The position numbers were made by a program, and so were the translations under genes. A stretch of 64,000 nucleotides of DNA from Phoronis australis (taxonomy: Eukaryota > Phoronida > Phoronidae), in NCBI GenBank assembly GCA_002633005.1, contig NMRA01000342.1, positions 119,063 through 183,062 of the forward strand, written 5' to 3'. The notes beneath the pieces are model-generated. The model searched no databases. It was not told the origin of the DNA and worked only from the letters and a program-made list of their open reading frames with translations. Every line of letters begins with the position of its first letter. The stretch's first letter is position 1. This document shows positions 50,201-59,200 of this stretch, piece by piece.

Positions 50201-53200
50201 GCTTCAATGGTAGGAAAGGAACTAAATCTAGTTTCATGAGAAGAATTATTTGGTTTTTTTTTGAAAAAAATTTGTTTATACCACTGTTGTTTATTGTGAT
50301 CAATATTTACTGGAAAAAAAGATACGTGGAAAAGACAAAACCTAAGTGTACCTCCTGTTTTATCACCTACTGTTCCTAGAAATTGACGGTCCAAATGCGT
50401 ATGTGGTCATTGGCAAAGTCTAAAAGATTTGGTGACTGTGGGTTTCTCAGTTTTAACAAAATTATTTCCATTTCTTTTGAGTCCCTAACATCATAAAGCA
50501 AATTACAATACAAACCCCTCTAGTTTAAATTTAATTCTAAATGGTGCTCTCTCAAAATCCAACCAAGTGTTATAAAATAAATGGAACTCAATAATTATGC
50601 AACTTGCAAAAATTTTTTGATTTTCTGATAGTGCACCAGCAAAATGGCCGCCACAATTGAACATGGCGGAGTTTCACCTTTTATGATGCTAATTAAAAAC
50701 ACAAGTACAAGTTGTGTTCATATGTAATTCACAAAATCTTCCCATTAAGTGATGTCTCACTAGAGTATTGATGAAATTATACATAAAGAGAACGAGTGAC
50801 TTCAAGAAAAAGGGGCGCCAAAAAACGAGTCACAAAATGACTGATTTAAGCAGTGTAATCTAGGTCTTCTTTGAAACGATGTCTGTTTCAGACTCTCTTC
50901 ACAAAATTCCAGTGGGCTAAGTTGTGCATACAAGTTTGAAATGTTTTGTTTAATCTCTTAGTGTGATCCGCAGAAAGTGGTTTCAACATCCTATTTAAGG
51001 GGCATTTATTTCCTTTTACTCGCTACTTAAACCACAAATAATGAAACAGGTTATTCCGACAAAAGCAAGTCTTAATTCTTTCAGCACTATATCGTAAAGT
51101 GAGATGTACATCTTTAAACGTTGCCGATGGTCGCAGTGTTCTCGCTGGTGACAGAAACAGAACCATAGCATGGTGAGGAATATGAAGAGACATGTTTTAG
51201 GAAAGTAAAAGGCTTAATTCTATTTATATTTATTTGCAGCTACAGAGGGTGAAGTGAAGCTTTAAATTTACAACACCAATTTGATTGCTAGGTTTGATTT
51301 GCGTCACCCCACATTGGCAGATCTACGATTTCAGTAAGGGGGGGTTTAGGATTCGAGAGAATCCGAGGCGCGTAGCGCCGAGGAGCAGGAAGGTTGCGAG
51401 AGGGTTTCCCTCCTCCCGTGTAAGATTTTTTGGGATTTTTAGTAGCTAATTTCGTTTTTCTGGCGATTTTTTTTCCAGTTTTTATTTTTGATCCTGTCCC
51501 GAGGGGGGGTTTAAACCCCCTGAACCCCCCCTGTAGATCCGCCTCTGCCCCACAAATTATGCCAAATAATTGATAATTGGTAAGAATAATACAAACAGGC
51601 ATGACTAAGTTCTAAACAGGAAGCAAAACAATCTCCATAAGACCCATATACACACAGTAGAGTAAAACTTTGTCTGGACAAATTTTATACAGCACACTTC
51701 CACTTTCAGCATGAGGACATGATGTCAACAAAATCTTTACTTGATATCACAATTAACCTATTTAAAGTAACTCAATCCAGTAGAAAAACACTAACAGGAA
51801 ACAGAAATTAGTATCCAGTATCATGTGACCAGTATCATGTGACCAGAGATGTAAGGCCATGGTTCAGGCCTTTGAAGTCCCACACAAATTTGAAGAAAAC
51901 ATAGTGGGTCAGGTTTGATGGTTATTTTGTGGACTAACCAGAAAGTGATTGTCACGAATGAAGTTGTTTTGAGAAAATGATATCCAAACATTTGGCGTCT
52001 GCTCTTATCTACCCAGATGCAGACGTCCCAGCAATTTCAAAGCACATCCTTTCTTGTTCAGTGGGGAATGTTTGGCACGAATACACACTCAGGTACCTTT
52101 TCACACAAGTGAAAATTGGCAAAAATCTGGTTGGTAATGTCATATTTTAACTTGACTCTAGAGTGCAAAAGCATTGCTGTTATTGCAGTCTCTCTTTCAC
52201 AGGGGCAGTCATGTGATTCTAGGTACAAAAAGACCAAAATCGCAATTTTTGGTCATTTTTTGGATATGTCATTTCAACTTTTTCAGTGGACGCACCAGGC
52301 AAAAAGACATGGCTTTGCTGAAGTTCTTCATCTTTGAGAAACTCCACCCAGTATACATGTACTTGCGGTAAGTTATAGGCCAAGTCTTTCTTCCTGTTTC
52401 TTGAGACAGGGGCAAACAAATGCTTGCATTGATTAAGACCAGTCATAATGTCAAAATCAACCATTCAAACTGTGGTCTTGGCCATGAGGTTCAAATTATG
52501 AAAGGCTGATGTAGTAAATTGACAGAGTCGAAGGTTATGATGAGGATGAACTGAACTTTTAATAAAACATTACAGAACCAGCCAAAAAAAATTCTACTTC
52601 AAAACTTTATTGATTGACATAGAATTATTTACATAGGCACACACCCTTAAATTAAAACCCTCCGTGAATGTTTTGCTTTGTCAGTAATTTATCAAGTTAT
52701 CAGACAACAATAAAATAATTTGCTATTACTTAGCAACTTGCTGTTAATTATTATTATTTATGCTTGACATGCATTTCATCATTTAATTCACAATATTTAA
52801 TGCTCGTAATTGGTTGCAAAGTTTGTTATTTATAATTATTTTTGTGTTATTCCTGGGTGGCTCTGTGGTCAGTAAGATGTAATATTCTTCTCATAGTCTC
52901 CAAACTAAATAATTGTTTTGTAAATTGTTTTTAATATGATCTGAAAGAACTGCTCCACTATCACTAAGTACCTTTAAACAAGGAATTCTTTTAGTCACTC
53001 AAGAAATAAAGCAAAAAAACTAAGCCAGTCCCCCATGACACCCTGCCATTTTGCCAAACAAACCGACACAAACATGATAAAGAACACAATTAGAATTTAA
53101 GTTGCGGAATCCCTTTTTGGAATTTTTGATTGTTCTTGAAGTGTTTGGAATTAAAGCTAGACAAAATTTTATCAGTTTTCTTTGCTTTGAATTTTTTCCA

Positions 53201-56200
53201 CAAACACGTTGAGGTCACTGGCAATGTTTTGTGTTTTTCTGGAGACATGCGGTTTTGAGGATTTCTTGAGCCTGAATGAAAGATGTAAAAAATACAAAAA
53301 TTGATTTGATATTAGTCATCCGATTTACCAAACCTCTGTTTAGCACCTTTATAATAAAAATAATCAAACATACTACATGATTGAATATAATTATATGCCT
53401 TGGCTTGTTTTACTGTGCAGGGTTCAAATCAACTCGTTTACTGTTAGTCTATAGACTGATGTATTCATGGAAATGAGGCTCTCTCACAACAACTGGCATG
53501 GCCTTGATATTAAAATATAAGGATAGCTTAAATTCAGGGGTCCCGTTCCAAGAAACTGACGTGTTTTCAGAAAATAGGATTATTTTGTCTAAAAGGCCAA
53601 AAGATTATACACGGGAAGTTATGGTTTGTAAGTCCCCAAGCAGGCTGTTAATCACTCCTTGCACAATAGCATTTACTTGGCCTGACTGAAACGTCTCTAC
53701 AACAATACCAGGTGTTAGCCGCTTTTTCCCTAAACACAACGGACTGACCCATGCCTGTTCAAAACAAAGAGACAATCATTTCTCACCAAAGAACACCATC
53801 AAAGCTGTCCTGCTCTTGTATGACGGTTTACCAGTTTCCCCACTCATCACTGAATCGCTGATCTCGATGGGGTTGNATAAATAATTAGGTCGATCACCAC
53901 CCGAAGGTTCGTAAACCCCATCTTCATAGGCTGAAGGTAGAATTCGCAACAGGGGACTATCTGCAAAAGGTAGGGATTTAGAACTTTACATTTGCCGATA
54001 AGGAAAGCTATTATGATTGCCTTGTGCTTTTACTGTTCTTATGCATTTTATGCAGTCAAGCTTTGGTGTGTCTCCTGCTCTGCCATAGAGGTCACTGTAC
54101 CCAGACACAGGGCTGTAGCAAGCAAGGAAGGCACCCCATTTTACAAAGTTTGTTGCACCACCATGCAAAAAAGTTTACTTGCTCCAGTCCAGTACCGAGT
54201 ATTTAACCACTGAAAACACCAACACAAGTCCTTTCTGGTTTAGGCTGTTTCTACTTTATCCCTGCATCAATGCCAACATTAACAGTTACTACACCCTGAG
54301 TGGTTTATCACATAATCCGACTACAAACTCGTCACTGCTTTAATAAAATAACCATCTTAAATGGAAGTAGTTTTATTATCTTCAGCTAAAAGTCATCTAT
54401 CACCCAGTTGTTTTCACTATCCTTAATTCGAACACCCTGGATGTTAACCTGCACAAATAGTACCCCATTTCCCCCAAATCTTACTTACCCACACCCCCCC
54501 ACTCAGGATGGGCAGGATTGTTGTACCAACCATCGTAACCTTCATACTCAATGTGCTTCTTCAAAGTCTCAGAGTCTAGAAAATAAAGGGGTATCACATA
54601 CACCACACCATGTCATATCAAGTGATTTACTGACGCTTAATGTCAAAAGAACAAAAATACGTAGTAGTGGGGTAGTGACCCACGCCGTTCTTTAATGGTA
54701 CGGGTGGGTGCACAAGTGTTGCTGAAGTAGGGGTGTCACCAATTTGGGAGTCGAAGTGAATACTATTTTCACCAATAGTGGTATCAGTTTATTTTTCTTA
54801 AACAGGTTTAGGTAGACATACTTTTGTTGGTCATTTCGGTCCCTTAATGGATACTTGAAAACCAAGAAGCTCCCAAACATGTGCTCCCCCATTCAAATTA
54901 TTCTTTGGGGTATTCAAATCACTGAGACAGTAGTTAATGTTCGCAAGTCAAGTCACACCATTGTGTTGCTCAGGCAAGTTACACAATAGAAGTATGGAGC
55001 ACATCAATAAAGGAACATCAGTTGCAACGTCTGTTGTACCGGTAGTTAACCAATTTTTGATCCATCAAATAAAAAGTTAAATTTTCAATGACATATTCAG
55101 TCTTTATAGTCTACAGTGCCTAAACTGGGTGGGAAAGAATGCTGCCACGAACAGGCACATTGGTTGTCACTGTCACCCATTGCTGTTTCCTAATTCCTAA
55201 ACAAAAGAAGCCAGTGATAAAAGCCCAAGTGCTATGGTAAGTGCCCATCATAATCCAAACCTGAGTAAGATGCATTGATTTCATTGTTACCTGTCAGGTA
55301 ATGTGATGCAGCGCCTAATGATTCCAGAAAATATATAGTCAAATTGCAAAATGAGTTCACTAGGGCATGTTTCACTTGTATGGCTAAAATCACCTCTGAT
55401 ACATTGTCACCAGGTTCAACAAGTTCAAAGACGTCGTCCAGCATGGGGGAGAAATGCTTCGTTACAGCCATCAGTACAAAGTGTGGGAAAATTTTTCCAG
55501 AAGAGTAAAAGATGCAAAGCAGAAACGCAGTCTCCGTGTGACGAGAGCGAGTCATCAGAGTAGGGAGGTACGGGTTAGTTTTGGAGAACAAATAATCGAT
55601 TATAGAGTGTATGAGTTGGTAAGGGCGTGGTCAAGGATATAAAATCTCCACTGGATCCGAGTCTGGTGAATAGGGCATACGCCAGTCACTCTGGCAGATG
55701 ATACAATGGTGTCTCCCTTTCTAGTTGGAGTTTTATAAGCCAAAAGACCAAGTTTAGCCGAATCAACATGGCAAGTTATCTAACATTTGATACCATTGAG
55801 ATTCCAGAAAAATGGGGTTGTTGTGTAAACGACATTCACCTCGGAACGTTATGAAAACGCTTGCAAAAAGTAAGACAAAAAGAACACATAGTTTTAGAAA
55901 TTCATGACGAATGGTGTTCTTTGTAAGAAATGCGTTGTCAAAATATGTTAGTGCTGAGCACTGCATATGGTGAGTTGGAGTCATATGTGCTGACAACTTC
56001 ATGTGTTCCCCAAGAAATTGTAATGGTGTTGTTGATTATGTTATTGCCCCAGATTCAGTAACACAATTTCTTGGTTTGATGTCAGAGACCAGATCAATTC
56101 AGACCAATATTATTAAGTTTAAAATTTTCCAAAGTCAAAAACTTGTCAGGCAATGACCGACAGTTAGCTACTCATACAGTAAAATCAGCAACAAGGTAAA

Positions 56201-59200
56201 TTGGAAAGTTTCAAATCTCGCAAACTATAGATAACAACAGGATTCGGATGAAAGTGAATTGAATATATGGCACTGTGGAAAACATTTACCAGTTGATTAA
56301 TAAGTCAAATTTGCAGTTGGAATGAACGTAAACATGCAATGAAACGAGCAAAAGCTCTATGAACAGATTAATTTGATCTATAATGTCTTTTTAGGAGATT
56401 ACAGACAAAAAAGATCACTTGAAAATTGATCTCATTACCAAGAAAAAATAAAATATACAAAATTATCAAAATGAAGAAAAATATCATCAAGTCTTGATGT
56501 TAACTTTTTAAACTTGTAATAACCTTGCAGTGACAGTAACAGTAAATTTTTATGACTCATGTTTTCTAATGAAAGTACCACACCCGTTCTTTAGCTAAAT
56601 ATCTAAGGGAAGATTTTTCAATCTCGAAATTACATTTATAATCTACTGTTTCATAACTCCTGTTGTTGAGTGGCAAGTGTCACAGTTCCTTCCATGTTGC
56701 ATGTTTCTTTCGACGTGATTAATTAATTATTGTTCAGTTGCTACAGTAATGTATATGTACACACAAAGATTCTTCCTTGTTCCTCCATGTTGTCATTAAT
56801 TAAGTTTTTTAATTGCTACAATATTGTAAGCCTCCTCAAGAAGCATGTGTTTCCTTAGATGCACAATAATTAAAACAAAGATTCTTCAAAATGCTGCCAT
56901 TTTCGACAAAATACCATACATAAAAGGGAGCCTTTTCTGAATTTCCAGAATAGAACTGGGTGAAAATGTGAATTTTTACTCAAAATTACTCTCTAAATGG
57001 GTCACTTTTTGTCCGAGCCCACTCTCTAAATGGGTAGGCATCCAAATTTTCGAGCAGCACCACTCGTCCAAAAATACTCAAGTACCCCCGTGGTTTCAGA
57101 TACCACTTGTTGATTTTGATCATCTACTTTGTGATATGACTTGGTTTCAAAAAATGTAACAATGGCACATTTCTGGCATGTGCATTCATGTAAAATGTCA
57201 GTTAGCAAAATGTAACAACTTGTTACATTTTAGGAGAAGCTTAGTCACAAAAAATGTAACAATGAGATAAAATGTAACAATTCCTACATTTTGGGAAACT
57301 GTTACATTTTAGGGTAACAGGCAGCTTTCATGGATTTTTTCAACAGGATATTTTTCAAACCTCCAGCTAAGCTGCAAAGTTTGGCCTGTGAATAAATGGC
57401 GGGAGTTTGCACTGCAATTATCTATCTTGATCTTTAAGGACTATGATGAGTCATATAGCAGGTCAATCCTAGAAAAATCGCGGATACCTTTTCCCTTTGT
57501 CAAGTTGCACACTTAGCTAATGGAATGCATGTGTCGATTAGAGAACACTGATTCAACTTCCACAACAGCAACTAGTCTTGCACTCCAGAACCATTCACTG
57601 AATTGCAGTAGTGAAAAAAGGTAACGCCATGCATGCAAGTAAGAACTCAATTTTGCGACCTGAAATGGTGAGTATTTAACGCCGCAGGTAAGAGCATAAT
57701 TTAAGCATTTTCTCGATGACCCAAAAATCAATTTTGGGACTTAAAAATGGCGGGAAGATTTTTGATAAAAAAGTTTGAAAAGTCTACTACCCTAAGTGTT
57801 TAAATAAAAAAATAATTGTAGGCGGTCTGGTACACATTGTACCAGATGTGCAAAACCCACGCATATGGGCCCATTGCAATGATCACCTGGAACTATTTTT
57901 GTGATTTATTAATATACAGTTGAAACTGAGCTGAGGAGCTAGAAACCTGACTCAAAAGGTCTAGCAATATGGCCCAGTGGGACTCGAACTCACGACCTCG
58001 AGTAAAGAAGGCGGGCACCTATCACACTAGGCCACACTGCCTCCTCCAGTATTCACATAAAGAGTTGTAAAAGGTTTTTGGTGAAAGACTGCTTTGACTA
58101 GGTAAACACTCAATATCAAAAGTAGGTAGGCTAAATGGGCTTGATATAAAATACAAACACGGAAATACAACCCATAAATGTTGTGGGATGGGTTTATGCC
58201 TGAATAATACAAGTGCTGAGTGGGCTTATACTGGGGGGGATGCCTGGGTAGATTCAAAAAAGAAACTGAAAGTGAAAACACGGCAATATACAAAATTCCC
58301 AGACGCGGAAACATTTGTACTTAAATTTGGATATTAATCCACCACGAGTGTATGTAATTACAATTGTTGTCAAGGAGATCACTTACTCTTCATCAAATAA
58401 CATTTATTTAACAACTCATTATTACGCAATAACACAATATTTCCCAAGTCCTTTCTGAGAGAAAAATGTTAATCCCTGTCTTATAATCTTATAACTCCTA
58501 CCAAGTATTTGGATTACAACAACATCATTTAAATTTCTTGAAAGAAAGTCATAAATAGAATTTAAACTTCCAAAACAGCTGAACTGCACACAACCTAAAA
58601 TAAGTTTTCATTTACAAAGATCTTTGATTGGTAGTAAATGAAACACTAGGCCCTGTGACATGCTTGGTTCTGTTCATTCAAGTCATGTACTAAAGACAAG
58701 AGCAACGCGGAGCGTTGAAATGTGCCCAGGAATGCACTGCAAATGGTGGTATTTACTTGTAACATAAAAATGACCACTAGATCTGGTGCAAAATACCGTA
58801 AACGTTCAGGTTAACGCCCATGCTCAGATAACCGCCCACCCCCGATTTTTTGGTTTGCCAATTTAAATGCCCAGGGCGTTAACCCGAATGTTTACGGTAC
58901 TCTGAATCCATCCCAAAAATGGGAAATTGTCGTTTCTTTAAGAGGACGCTATTTACTACATTTCATGAAAATCTGACAAGGAAGTTCAGAGAAACAGAGG
59001 AATATGGGAAAAAATGATACTGCCACTAGGGGGTATGTAGCGTTTGTCGGATATGTCTGAAAGTCGTCGTCTTCCGTTGTCAACTTCATATAAATGCACC
59101 TGCTAAATTTAATAAAGATCCAGCAGAGGGCTTAGGAGATACAGCTAGGGGCGCAAAAAAACAAAACTGCCACTAGGAGGCACCACAATAATCAAAGTCC

